DNA of 38,210 nt, from IMG/VR virus record IMGVR_UViG_3300030101_001759, positions 899 through 39,108 of that record. The stretch is one strand, 5' to 3'. Source of the DNA: a virus. Position numbers and translations under genes: made by a program. A model generated the notes under the pieces. It did not search any database. It worked only from the letters and a program-made list of their open reading frames with translations, and was not told where the DNA came from. Positions 14,889 through 22,404 of the stretch are shown piece by piece; position 1 is the first letter of the stretch; each line of letters opens with the position of its first letter.

Positions 14889-15027
14889 AGAGTTACTACA
14901 AGATATACAAGAGTTTCTTGACCAACTTGGTACAGCTAAACCATTGTATGTAAACAGAGCTAAAAAGTTATCAAAAGCTATTGATTATCACATGGGAGTT
15001 TTAGACAATGTATCTGAAACTAAATAA
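14878..15027 (+). CDS. Small helical protein
   Basis: 49 residues, ATG at 14878 with AAGGAG at good spacing, overlapping the previous stop by 11 bases; stop TAA at 15025. MTTKELLQDIQEFLDQLGTA then VNRAKKLSKAIDYHMGVLDN: two helices. No motif recognised. Confidence 0.55.
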   Translation: MTTKELLQDIQEFLDQLGTAKPLYVNRAKKLSKAIDYHMGVLDNVSETK

Positions 15028-15205
15028 CGATAATAGATTGCAGTTTGGGGTGTTGTTAACATTAGACGAAGTTGATACTATCATACTTGGTTTAAATGAA
15101 TTAGCAACACCAGAAGCTGACAAACTACAAACAGAGCTGATACATTTAAAAGCTAAAGCTAAAATCAAAGGGAAACAAACTTATGGAGAAACAAAAAGAT
15201 TGTGA
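15008..15205 (+). CDS. Small early protein
   Basis: 65 residues, overlapping its neighbours by 20 and 23 bases. MYLKLNNDNRLQFGVLLTLD then EVDTIILGLNELATPEADKL: one strand pair, then helices, with a basic end (KAKAKIKGKQ). Unrecognised. Confidence 0.55.
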   Translation: MYLKLNNDNRLQFGVLLTLDEVDTIILGLNELATPEADKLQTELIHLKAKAKIKGKQTYGETKRL

Positions 15206-15314
15206 ACATAAAAACAAAGAGTATATACCTGCAGAAATTGACAATTATGTAATTGAAAATTTAATCTGTTTAGATTGTCACAGTAACTTATCACTAGAAA
15301 GGGAGGACATATGA
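15183..15314 (+). CDS. Mini zinc-ribbon-like protein
   Basis: 43 residues, ATG at 15183, stop overlapping the next start as ATGA (15311-15314). MEKQKDCEHKNKEYIPAEID then ENLICLDCHSNLSLE: C7/H9 plus C-x2-C is the spacing of a small zinc ribbon. Its end supplies the strong AGGGAGGA ribosome site of the following gene. Function unknown. Confidence 0.5.
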   Translation: MEKQKDCEHKNKEYIPAEIDNYVIENLICLDCHSNLSLEREDI

Positions 15315-16306
15315 GTCCAGCATTTATAGATAATATGATGTACGTTGGAGATACACCTTGGCACAAACAGGGTGTAAGAGTAGACGATGCTCCAACAATA
15401 GAAGAGGCATTGCATTATGCAAAGCTTAATTGGGAAGTAATAAAAGAACCTACTTATATATATCCTAACAATGGATATGGAGGTAAGAAAACAGGTCATT
15501 ATGTAACTTTACGAGAAGACACTCATCAGATACTGGGTAATGTATCTGGTAAATATGGTATCTTACAAAATCGTGAAGCATTTGAACCATTTGAACCACT
15601 ACTTGATATGGGTTTCAAACTAGAAACAGCAGGTAGTGTACAAGATGGTAAGAAAGTGTGGATACTTGCTAAGTCTCCAGAAAACTACAAAGTAGGTGAT
15701 GACCTTATAGAACAATATGTATTGCTATATACATCACACGATGGTTCAGCTGGTAGTGTATTTAGACCTACAGGTGTTCGTGTAGTATGCTACAATACTA
15801 TTGAATTAGCATTATCAAGACAAGCCAAATGGCAATATTCATTAAAACATACTGCTAGTATTAAAGACAGAGTTAAAAATCTTACAAAAATTATAGGAAG
15901 ATCTAACGGAGACTTTAAAGCTGCTATTGATGACATGAATAACTTTGGTGAAATAGAAATGAACGAAGATTCATTAGACCTATATCTTGAAACAGTTATA
16001 CCATTCTTAAAAGACAGAAACAAAGAATCTAACCCAGAAATGGGTATCTTTGTACGCAATACTGCGTTACCTGTATACAATAAGATTAAAGATAACTTTT
16101 ACAATGGTATGGGTAATAAAGGTGAAACACTTTGGGATGCATACAATGCAATCACTCAGTATTACACACATGACAAACAATATAAAGACTGGGTAAGAAC
16201 TACACAGTTTGGTGCTGGCTATGATTATAATGTAAAAGCATTTAAAATAGCACAGAAATTTGTAAATGTCACAAGAAAAAACAATCAATCATTCAGCTTA
16301 AATTAG
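15311..16306 (+). CDS. DUF932 / TIGR03299-type phage-plasmid protein
   Basis: 331 residues. Typical features of this widespread phage/plasmid family are present: an N-terminal G-DTPWHKQGVRV motif (about 13-24), a Y-x-L-R-E-D segment near ILGNVSGKY, and FRPTGVRVVCYNTIELAL around 150-170. Strong Shine-Dalgarno AGGGAGGA. The biochemical role is unknown; family members sit with recombination and replication genes, as here directly before the ERF annealase. Confidence 0.85.
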   Translation: MSPAFIDNMMYVGDTPWHKQGVRVDDAPTIEEALHYAKLNWEVIKEPTYIYPNNGYGGKKTGHYVTLREDTHQILGNVSGKYGILQNREAFEPFEPLLDMGFKLETAGSVQDGKKVWILAKSPENYKVGDDLIEQYVLLYTSHDGSAGSVFRPTGVRVVCYNTIELALSRQAKWQYSLKHTASIKDRVKNLTKIIGRSNGDFKAAIDDMNNFGEIEMNEDSLDLYLETVIPFLKDRNKESNPEMGIFVRNTALPVYNKIKDNFYNGMGNKGETLWDAYNAITQYYTHDKQYKDWVRTTQFGAGYDYNVKAFKIAQKFVNVTRKNNQSFSLN

Positions 16307-16316
16307 GAGGTAATTA

Positions 16317-16940
16317 ATGGATGACTTTAAAACAGCAACTATTACAGAAAAACTAAACTACATACAGCATGAGCTAAAAGTAAAAAAGTCAAATGTAAAT
16401 AGTTTTGCTAAATTCAATTACAGGACACTAGACGACATCTTTGAAAATGTAAAGCCGCTGCTAGGTCAAACTGCTTGCGTTCTTACAATTTCAGATGAAC
16501 TAGTAGATAAAAATAATGGTACTTATGTTAAAGCAACAGTTGAATTATCAGACGGAAATGACAGTATATCTGTAGATGCATTTGCTAGAGAATCTGTTGG
16601 TAAGAAAGGTATGGATGACCCACAGATGACAGGTACTGCATCAACGTATGCTAGAAAGTATGCTTGTAATGGTTTGTTTGCAATTGACGATACAGAAGAT
16701 TCTGATAGCATGGACAATCGTGAGCAAACATTACTTAATGGTAAGAAACCAACTAAAGGTCATATAACTATAGACCAAAATATAAAGCTAGATAGATTAT
16801 CACGAGATCCAGCTTTAAAAGGTAGTGGTACTTCAGCAAAAGTTAGAAAACTAATTGATGAGAACCCTACTGAAGAAAGAGCTGACAAAGCTATAGTTAA
16901 GTTACAAAACGCAATCAAAAAAGCAAAGGAGGCTAAATAA
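16317..16940 (+). CDS. erf: ERF-family single-strand annealing protein
   Basis: 207 residues. Residues 1-140 carry the ERF pattern: helical start, FNYRTLDDIFENVKPLL near 32-48, then beta strands and the MTGTASTYARKYACNGLFAI signature (about 102-121) with acidic DDTEDSD after it. The C-terminal third is basic and helical, perhaps partner-binding. ERF proteins anneal complementary single strands and promote circularisation or recombination of phage DNA. AGGAGG ribosome site; the stop overlaps the next start by one base. Confidence 0.85.
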   Translation: MDDFKTATITEKLNYIQHELKVKKSNVNSFAKFNYRTLDDIFENVKPLLGQTACVLTISDELVDKNNGTYVKATVELSDGNDSISVDAFARESVGKKGMDDPQMTGTASTYARKYACNGLFAIDDTEDSDSMDNREQTLLNGKKPTKGHITIDQNIKLDRLSRDPALKGSGTSAKVRKLIDENPTEERADKAIVKLQNAIKKAKEAK

Positions 16941-17470
16941 TGGCTGGATGTTACAGACAAGTCGTTAAAGCTAAATCTGTATCTGCAAGATACAATGAAC
17001 CACCTAAATCATATATGTCATGGAACAATGACGTATGTTTAGATGTTGTAATAGAGAAACAAAGTAAAGATGGTAGTTCTTATGACTACACATTTACTAT
17101 TTCTGGCAACTACAAGAAAGACAATCCTAAGAATCCTTGGGGTAGTGCATTCAAAGTTGCTAAGTTCTTTGAGGCTGTTGGTGTAAATACTAAAGACCTC
17201 AATGGAGATATGGTAATACCTGATGCATGGTTTGACCAAGCAATAGGTAAAGAGTTCTCTTACATTACATATCCAAGTGATAGACTTAGAGACAATGGCA
17301 AACCATTTTGGAATGACTTTGACATTGTTGCATCTGTTGCTGCAGGTCAAGATGCTCACAAAGCAGAATTTGATAAGCAAGTTACTGATGGATGGATAAA
17401 AGTCTATGAAGAACCTACTGAAGAACCTTCTGCTGATAGTTCTGATGTAAGTGACGATATGGATTTGTAA
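16940..17470 (+). CDS. Putative single-stranded DNA-binding protein
   Basis: 176 residues. Strand-rich core with aromatic residues spread through it (YMSWNNDVCLDVVIE, YDYTFTISGNYKK) and a long acidic tail ending VSDDMDL, the type of C-terminal tail SSBs use to recruit partners. It lies between ERF and the primase-helicase, the usual place for an SSB. OB-fold identity is inferred; a distinct DNA-binding fold in the same role remains possible. Shine-Dalgarno AAAGGAGG lies inside the ERF gene. Confidence 0.65.
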   Translation: MAGCYRQVVKAKSVSARYNEPPKSYMSWNNDVCLDVVIEKQSKDGSSYDYTFTISGNYKKDNPKNPWGSAFKVAKFFEAVGVNTKDLNGDMVIPDAWFDQAIGKEFSYITYPSDRLRDNGKPFWNDFDIVASVAAGQDAHKAEFDKQVTDGWIKVYEEPTEEPSADSSDVSDDMDL

Positions 17471-17472
17471 TC

Positions 17473-17745
17473 ATGGGTAAGCCAACAGTTACACAGATAT
17501 TGATAAATTGGCTTAAATCTCGTATGGAGGTTGGCAACTTTAAGGTTGCCAGCCACGAGGTTGAGAATGATTTGACTCGATATGGTTTAGTATATCACGA
17601 CAAACTATTTAATGCAGGTACTGCAGGTAGATATTGGCGTGAGTTTAAACGTACTCCAGAGTTAATGCAACGTATCGATATAAAGGAAATAAACAGAGTT
17701 AAAACGAAAAGTGCAGAACACACATGGGAAATAACACTTATCTAA
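17473..17745 (+). CDS. Hypothetical protein, winged-helix-like
   Basis: 90 residues, MGKPTVTQILINWLKSRMEV start. A helix, a helix-turn (HEVENDLTRYGLVYHDK), then TAGRYWREFKR and a strand end give the outline of a winged helix, often seen in small replication accessory or regulator proteins. It overlaps the primase-helicase by 22 bases, so both are likely co-translated. Family not recognised. Confidence 0.6.
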   Translation: MGKPTVTQILINWLKSRMEVGNFKVASHEVENDLTRYGLVYHDKLFNAGTAGRYWREFKRTPELMQRIDIKEINRVKTKSAEHTWEITLI

Positions 17746-19565
17746 TAGAATACGCAATCAACACAGTTGCAAATCGTAACAAATTTTGCACAGTTGCTGA
17801 GTTCAAAGATGTTCTAAACAAGAACAAAAATAGAGAAATATATCGCAGTATGTTTTTGTATGAACCTGATGAAATAAAAAAACATCATGCTGAACATGGC
17901 ACAGTAGCAAGATACAATGGTAAGCAAGCAATAGATAAGTTATATATTGACGTAGACCTAGAAGGGCAAAAACAAGGTGATGCAACTATAGAAAAAGTTG
18001 GCAATCTTGTTAATGATATACTAGAACTAGGTGTAAAAGAAGAACATATTAATGTATGGTTTTCTGGTAGAGGTTTTCATATACATCTACCAAACATCTA
18101 TGGTTTTGAACCAAGCAGCAGTATTGCTGCACAAGTCAAAGCTACAATGCAAAGAGACTTTGCTAAATACATAGATAATATCTACGACAATACTAGACTT
18201 ATTCGTGCTAGTTATTCTCTTAACAAAAAATCTAATAGGTATAAAGTTCCCTTGCCTCTCGTAGCAGTAACTACTAATCAATGGGCATACTCTGAAGTAT
18301 TGGACTTCGCTAAAACCAATTCTAAAATGTTTGCACATAGAAAGTTACCTGATGAGGTAAGCGAGCTTTATCCTAATCTCCTTCCACACATACCTAGTGA
18401 GAAAAATGAAAAGATAACAAAAGCTATTTTTACTAATGTAAAATACAAACCAACTAAACATATTACATGCATACAACATATGTATAATGCTGGATATGTA
18501 CATGGTCATAGACATAAGCATTTGTTACGTCTTGCTAGTTTATGGATTACCAAGTTTGGTTTTCCTAAAGAAGCAGTTATGAGTATGGCTAGAGCGTGGA
18601 ATAAATCATTGACACAACCATTGCCAAACGAAGAAGTTAGTTCTGTATTACGCAGTATAACTACTAAAGATGGTTACAATTATAGTTGTAGAGATGAAGT
18701 GCTTTCAAGATATTGTGATAGCAAATGTACTCTGTACAAATACAAAGATCTTGATGACAATGTAGCAGCAGTTAATTCTAGTCAAATGGCACAGTTATTA
18801 CTAGAAGCTTACACAGAAGACTTTACTAATAGGTCATTTAACATAAAGGATATATTTCCGTTTATGACACAAGACTATGTAGTTAAGTGTGGTGAGCTTG
18901 TTGTACTAACAGGTGATACTAAACTAGGCAAAACTGCTTTCTGGCAGTATATTATTGCTAACATTGACATACCAACTTTGTTCTTGTCCTTAGAAGTACA
19001 AGCTAAACTAATGTCTAGACGTTTCTATCAGATAGCATTAGGTAAAAGCAAAGAACAAATAGAAGATATGTTTATTGCTGGTAATACTAACATGATAGAA
19101 GAAGGCGTAAATAAACTTGCACATTTAGAAATTATAGATTCTAGTGCAGCACCTGATGTAAGTCAGTATGCTGAAATGATAGATAAATATGATGTCAAGA
19201 TTATTGTAGTAGATACATTAGACGTAGTTCAAGCTAAATTTGCTAAGAAAGAACCATTGCAACAGCAGATATATATTATTAATGCTCTTAAAAACCTTGC
19301 TGTCGAGAAAGACATTATTGTACTTGCAGTTAATCATTTATCCAAAACTGCAAGCTACAGACATAAAGAAGGTGAAGAGCTTGATGTATATAGTGCAAAA
19401 GGTGCTAGTGACGTAGCACAAAAGTCAGACAAGATAATAGCGTTTATGGGTAATAAACAAAGTAAGAAACGTAAGATTAAATCTCTTGCATCTCGTGACG
19501 AGTCAGACTTTGAAATAGTCACAGCATTTGACTGGAAAACATTTAGTTTTTCTAAATATGCATAA
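17724..19565 (+). CDS. AEP primase - PriL-like Cys domain - DnaB/RecA-like helicase fusion
   Basis: 613 residues. N-terminal archaeo-eukaryotic primase signs: LYIDVD (D76, D78) as the metal motif, FSGRGFHIHL (about 113-122) as the S-x-H motif, and TRLIRASYSLNKKSNRYKVP around 157-176 for nucleotide contact. Middle: C249, then GHRHKHLLRLA, then C322, C331 and C335, a four-cysteine layout like the Fe-S domain of the archaeal/eukaryotic large primase subunit. C-terminal helicase: Walker A GDTKLGKT at 397-404, Walker B IIVVDTLD with D497. It would prime and unwind the fork. No CHC2 finger or Toprim domain, unlike T7 gp4. No DNA polymerase is seen in the window, so the host polymerase probably completes the replisome. 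Confidence 0.85.
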   Translation: MGNNTYLIEYAINTVANRNKFCTVAEFKDVLNKNKNREIYRSMFLYEPDEIKKHHAEHGTVARYNGKQAIDKLYIDVDLEGQKQGDATIEKVGNLVNDILELGVKEEHINVWFSGRGFHIHLPNIYGFEPSSSIAAQVKATMQRDFAKYIDNIYDNTRLIRASYSLNKKSNRYKVPLPLVAVTTNQWAYSEVLDFAKTNSKMFAHRKLPDEVSELYPNLLPHIPSEKNEKITKAIFTNVKYKPTKHITCIQHMYNAGYVHGHRHKHLLRLASLWITKFGFPKEAVMSMARAWNKSLTQPLPNEEVSSVLRSITTKDGYNYSCRDEVLSRYCDSKCTLYKYKDLDDNVAAVNSSQMAQLLLEAYTEDFTNRSFNIKDIFPFMTQDYVVKCGELVVLTGDTKLGKTAFWQYIIANIDIPTLFLSLEVQAKLMSRRFYQIALGKSKEQIEDMFIAGNTNMIEEGVNKLAHLEIIDSSAAPDVSQYAEMIDKYDVKIIVVDTLDVVQAKFAKKEPLQQQIYIINALKNLAVEKDIIVLAVNHLSKTASYRHKEGEELDVYSAKGASDVAQKSDKIIAFMGNKQSKKRKIKSLASRDESDFEIVTAFDWKTFSFSKYA

Positions 19566-19571
19566 ACAATA

Positions 19572-19607
19572 ATAAATAGGGAAAGTATAACAGCTTTCCC
19601 TATTTAT
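19572..19607 (+). terminator. Perfect 14-bp hairpin after the primase-helicase
   Basis: ATAAATAGGGAAAG (19572-19585) pairs perfectly with CTTTCCCTATTTAT (19594-19607), loop of 8 bases, 7 bases after the stop. The following sequence is A-rich rather than U-rich, so it resembles the other hairpins of the early block and may protect or process the mRNA rather than terminate. Confidence 0.6.
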
Positions 19608-19626
19608 AAATAAAATAAAGGGTACT

Positions 19627-19863
19627 ATGAAAAATGCAACACATTACACTATATTAGGTGTACCAATAGTAAAAATTACAAAAAGAGTAGATAGTGACGG
19701 AACCAATACCTATCATAGTAATAGAATAATATTGTTCAACTTGTTCTTGTTTGGTGCAGGATATGCATCACAAAAAGAAAGTGAACATATACATTTTAAC
19801 GTAGGAATTACAAAGTTTGAATTACTTTGGAGTTTCTGCATAAGAAAAAGGTGGTTATTATGA
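19627..19863 (+). CDS. Hypothetical early protein
   Basis: 78 residues, ATG at 19627 with AAAGGG upstream. MKNATHYTILGVPIVKITKR then a hydrophobic stretch IILFNLFLFGAGY (about 34-46) that is short for a transmembrane helix. The ending is strand-like (HFNVGITKFELLW). ATGA overlap with the next gene. Unrecognised. Confidence 0.5.
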   Translation: MKNATHYTILGVPIVKITKRVDSDGTNTYHSNRIILFNLFLFGAGYASQKESEHIHFNVGITKFELLWSFCIRKRWLL

Positions 19864-20045
19864 AAATATATCCTAATTTAAAATCAACTAAAATGCAGCA
19901 ATTAATATCATTACTAGGTGATTTAGAACATACAGACAGGCAAAGAATGTCTAGAGATGGTCAAGAAATACTAGATAATATATTTGAATTATTAGGTATG
20001 CCTAAGTATGATGACATGATAAAAGCAGCAAAGGAGGAAGAATGA
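19860..20045 (+). CDS. Small helical protein
   Basis: 61 residues from ATG 19860 (MKIYPNLKSTKMQQLISLLG); the in-frame ATG at 19827 would give 11 extra residues inside the previous gene and lacks a ribosome site. Helical, acidic C-terminus (KAAKEEE). GGTGG upstream. Unknown function. Confidence 0.55.
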   Translation: MKIYPNLKSTKMQQLISLLGDLEHTDRQRMSRDGQEILDNIFELLGMPKYDDMIKAAKEEE

Positions 20046-20236
20046 TGGCTAAAGAAGATTGGAACGTAGTCAAACGTAAACGAGGTACAGAAGTATTCGT
20101 TGGCAACGGATATAGAGAAATATTCATTGGACACTCTGATGAAATGACATCACATGAATCACACAGAACTACTGTTCTTATTGCTCATATAATTAGAAAA
20201 GCATTAAATAGGGATAATCCATATGAGCGGAGGTAG
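20042..20236 (+). CDS. Small basic protein
   Basis: 64 residues (63 if ATG 20045 is used, which has better spacing to AGGAGG). MAKEDWNVVKRKRGTEVFVG then strands and a C-terminal helix with HESHRTTVLIAHIIRKAL. Overlaps the nuclease gene by 14 bases. No motif known to me; co-expression with the resolvase suggests a DNA-related role. Confidence 0.55.
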   Translation: MMAKEDWNVVKRKRGTEVFVGNGYREIFIGHSDEMTSHESHRTTVLIAHIIRKALNRDNPYERR

Positions 20237-20549
20237 AGCTGCCAAACAAAAAGGCAATAGAGTGGAACGAGAATGTGTCAATCTAGCAAAGGGTTTTGGT
20301 TTTGAATCACGCAGAGCGTGGGGTTCAGATGGAAGATCTTTAGGTTGGCACGAAGAAGTAGATATAGTAATAGATTTACCAAAGTCAGAACCATATAAGT
20401 TTCAAGTCAAAGCTCGTAAAAAAATTGGTGACTTATATAAACCTTGTGATGATGTTTATGGACAAATCATAAAAGAAGATAGAGGAGAACCATTAGTAAC
20501 TATACGTTACAAAGACTTCTTACTCCTGTTAAAAAAAATAACAGAGTAG
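20223..20549 (+). CDS. Hjc-like Holliday junction resolvase (PD-(D/E)xK fold)
   Basis: 108 residues. KGNRVERECVNLAKGFGFES (E15/E17 in helix 1), SDGRSLGWHEEVDIVID (D47) and FQVKARKK (Q61-x-K63) are spaced like archaeal Hjc and related small phage resolvases. Q replaces the usual D/E of the (D/E)xK motif, a known variant in the superfamily. It would cut branched DNA before packaging. ERF, SSB-like, primase-helicase and resolvase form one co-directional module. A restriction-like endonuclease of other specificity is the alternative. Confidence 0.75.
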   Translation: MSGGRAAKQKGNRVERECVNLAKGFGFESRRAWGSDGRSLGWHEEVDIVIDLPKSEPYKFQVKARKKIGDLYKPCDDVYGQIIKEDRGEPLVTIRYKDFLLLLKKITE

Positions 20550-20612
20550 AAGGTCTCTTTTGACAAAGTTTTTTTAAAAAAAGATTTTAAAGGAAGAGGC
20601 TGATAAATGAAA

Positions 20613-20645
20613 GAGGTGGTACTGGTTGGCGCTAAGTGCCACCTC
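20613..20645 (+). terminator. 11-bp hairpin after the resolvase gene
   Basis: GAGGTGGTACT (20613-20623) pairs with AGTGCCACCTC (20635-20645), 11 bp including one G-U, 11-base loop. It is not followed by a U-run. A self-complementary T7/A7 block lies upstream at about 20570-20584. The hairpin ends 18 bases before the next ATG (20664) and could affect its translation. Confidence 0.5.
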
Positions 20646-20663
20646 AACAACTAAGGAGATAAA

Positions 20664-20843
20664 ATGAATAAACATATCCAATCAGAAATAGAAGATATAA
20701 CTAGTATCTTAAACCATGTGGAAAGTTTTACATCATGTCCTCATGTTAAAGATGCAGTACCATTACTTAAAATAAAATATAATCGTGTAAAGGAATATAT
20801 AAATGACTCACATAATAGAGAGCTATTTGGAAAGGACTACTAA
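20664..20843 (+). CDS. Small helical protein
   Basis: 59 residues, ATG at 20664 with AAGGAG at good spacing, stop TAA at 20841. MNKHIQSEIEDITSILNHVE, then SCPHVKDAVPLLKIKYNRVK: helical, with one C-P-H. Overlaps the next gene by 41 bases in another frame. Function unknown. Confidence 0.5.
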   Translation: MNKHIQSEIEDITSILNHVESFTSCPHVKDAVPLLKIKYNRVKEYINDSHNRELFGKDY

Positions 20844-21060
20844 AGAAAAAGTAGTCAATGGAACTGGTAGAAAGACTTGTGCATTAGATAAAAAGGCAGA
20901 TAAACTAATAAAACATTGTAGACAATGTAAACGTTGCTGGGAACCAGTATGTAAACCTGACAGTTCTAAAACACAATTCTTATGGTACAATGACTTTCCT
21001 GCATACGGAAAGGAGATTGAAACATGTCCTACATGTCAAATGAAGAACAAAAACAATTAG
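20803..21060 (+). CDS. Cys-rich zinc-ribbon-like protein
   Basis: 85 residues. HCRQCKRCWEPVC and CPTCQMKN form CxxC pairs separated by about 30 residues, the look of a zinc ribbon or treble clef. N-terminal half basic and helical. Zinc-ribbon mini-proteins in early phage genes often bind host RNA polymerase or DNA, but no such match is claimed here. Confidence 0.6.
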   Translation: MTHIIESYLERTTKEKVVNGTGRKTCALDKKADKLIKHCRQCKRCWEPVCKPDSSKTQFLWYNDFPAYGKEIETCPTCQMKNKNN

Positions 21061-21182
21061 AAGAAATGTTATCAAAAGCAATCGAGGGATACGATAAAAT
21101 TTTAACAACTAACGCAGATAGCGGCACAATTAAAAAAATTGCTAAAGAACATTTAGATAGAATAATACATAACAAAAAATAG
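21024..21182 (+). CDS. Small helical protein
   Basis: 52 residues, ATG 21024 with AAGGAG 8 bases upstream, stop TAG at 21180. MSYMSNEEQKQLEEMLSKAI then a basic second helix (IKKIAKEHLDRIIHNKK). It overlaps the Cys-rich gene by 37 bases. Helical hairpin; function unknown. Confidence 0.55.
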   Translation: MSYMSNEEQKQLEEMLSKAIEGYDKILTTNADSGTIKKIAKEHLDRIIHNKK

Positions 21183-21190
21183 GAGGTGTT

Positions 21191-21403
21191 ATGAAAACAT
21201 ATTATTTTACTGCAACTGCTCATGCATGGGTAACTGCACCTGACGAGCAGGATGATGATGAGATGGTAGAGTGGATTTTAGAAGATCCCTTGAGACATAT
21301 AATAGAAGACCCAGATATAGATATAGAAGACTTATCTGTAGGTCAAAATGGTAATTGGAAATGGCTTATTGAAGGAAATCCAGTAAAAAGTGTAATAAAA
21401 TAA
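21191..21403 (+). CDS. Acidic small protein
   Basis: 70 residues, strong AGGAGG before ATG 21191. MKTYYFTATAHAWVTAPDEQ then a run of acidic residues (DDDEMVEW, EDPDIDIEDLSV) and a final strand with NGNWKWLI. The charge resembles DNA mimics or anti-restriction proteins, but length and fold are not decisive. Strand-helix-strand outline. Confidence 0.55.
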   Translation: MKTYYFTATAHAWVTAPDEQDDDEMVEWILEDPLRHIIEDPDIDIEDLSVGQNGNWKWLIEGNPVKSVIK

Positions 21404-21413
21404 TGGAGGTATT

Positions 21414-21608
21414 ATGACAAAACAGAGTATAAAAGAAATCTTTAAAAACGAAAAAGTACAGCTAGGTGCTGGTGCTATGGAAGTTATTGAAGATGAACTT
21501 AGAAGAAAAGTAAGAACAATGGCAGCTCGATGCACATTGGGTAATGTAAAACGTCTTACACCTGAGTTAATATGGATTGCATTAGGAAAGCCTAATCAAT
21601 TTGTCTAG
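21414..21608 (+). CDS. Histone-fold-like small protein (candidate)
   Basis: 64 residues, ATG 21414 with GGAGG upstream. The outline follows an archaeal histone: short helix (SIKEIFKNEKV), loop (QLGAGA), long central helix (MEVIEDELRRKVRTMAARCT), loop (LGNVKRLTPE), last helix (ELIWIALGK). The K-R-L-T-P-E-x-x step before the last helix matches the R-K-T-x-x-x-E/D step of histone folds, and total length is near 65-70. The central helix looks about 4 residues shorter than in HMfB. It could compact or bridge DNA or bind a host factor. Call rests on pattern only. Confidence 0.45.
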   Translation: MTKQSIKEIFKNEKVQLGAGAMEVIEDELRRKVRTMAARCTLGNVKRLTPELIWIALGKPNQFV

Positions 21609-21789
21609 TATAAATAAAGAGGTTGCTACGCTCATACAAGAACGCCTTGATAAAGGTGCAGAAAAGTATGGGCGTGACATACCTTTAAACGATAAAAGAG
21701 ATTTCTTGCAAGAATCAATAGAGGAAGCATTAGACAATGCTATATATCTTGCATGTTATCTAATACAAATAAAAAAGGGTATAAAATGA
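21601..21789 (+). CDS. MazG/dUTPase-like all-alpha NTP pyrophosphohydrolase-type mini-protein
   Basis: 62 residues from a TTG at 21601 overlapping the previous stop by 8 bases. KEVATLIQERLDKGAEKYGR, then DFLQESIEEALDNAIYLACY: the E-S-I-E-E-A-L-D-N-A core resembles the metal-binding ExxE...D helix of small all-alpha NTP pyrophosphatases, often encoded by phages to clean the nucleotide pool. Short compared with the full MazG domain (about 100), so catalytic activity is uncertain. Confidence 0.5.
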   Translation: MSSINKEVATLIQERLDKGAEKYGRDIPLNDKRDFLQESIEEALDNAIYLACYLIQIKKGIK

Positions 21790-22022
21790 AATTAACATAT
21801 TACGTTAAAAAACAAATAGATAGTGATGATATAATAGACGTTAATATTGCAGATGCTAATATGTCTGATTATCCAGACCTAACTGATGCATATATAGCTA
21901 ATATAACTCATCCAGATGTTACACTAACTGCAGAAGACTGCGAATCATTACAAGAAGAAAATGATGAATGGTTTTACGAATTAGCATTAGAAAAAGCAAG
22001 AGAGGGTAGCCATGGGTTATAG
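21786..22022 (+). CDS. Acidic hypothetical protein
   Basis: 78 residues from ATG 21786 (MKLTYYVKKQIDSDDIIDVN), overlapping the previous stop as ATGA; a longer in-frame start at 21753 is unlikely because it lies inside the previous gene without a ribosome site. Strand-rich front, acidic helix at the end (EENDEWFYELALEKAREG). Unknown function. Confidence 0.55.
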   Translation: MKLTYYVKKQIDSDDIIDVNIADANMSDYPDLTDAYIANITHPDVTLTAEDCESLQEENDEWFYELALEKAREGSHGL

Positions 22023-22404
22023 GTCAGAAATATGTGCAGGTGTACCAATAGAAGATAAAGATAAAGCATTAGCTATTATAAACGAATGGGATGCTATAGG
22101 TACAGGTATGCTAGATAGATTCTGGGATAAAAACCCAGATGGTAGTAAAAAAGACCCAGTAGAATACTTTTATATGCAAGCTGATTATTGGAAATGGTAT
22201 GATACTTTTGAAGATGTTTCAGCATTTGAAGATTTCATACTTGATGATGATAAAAGATTCTTAACTTGTTTAGGGGAAGATGGTGAACATCATACTAATT
22301 ATGGTGATTCAACAATGCATGACATATATGTAGTGTCAACACTAGCTGTAGAAGGCGATATTAAGTGGCAACATAAACGACAAGATGGTGTTTGGAAATT
22401 ATGA
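22012..22404 (+). CDS. Hypothetical phage protein (MGYRSE-type)
   Basis: 130 residues. The opening MGYRSEICAGVPIEDKDKAL resembles a small phage family starting MGYRS that I have seen annotated without function. Aromatic and acidic (YFYMQADYWKWYDTFEDVSA). Its stop overlaps the start of the membrane protein by ATGA. Confidence 0.6.
   Translation: MGYRSEICAGVPIEDKDKALAIINEWDAIGTGMLDRFWDKNPDGSKKDPVEYFYMQADYWKWYDTFEDVSAFEDFILDDDKRFLTCLGEDGEHHTNYGDSTMHDIYVVSTLAVEGDIKWQHKRQDGVWKL

Noticed and set aside
20607-20654. 15-codon frame (MKEVVLVGAKCHLNN) as a possible leader peptide
   Set aside because: It coincides with the hairpin 20613-20645, which explains its composition; no codon repeat typical of attenuation.
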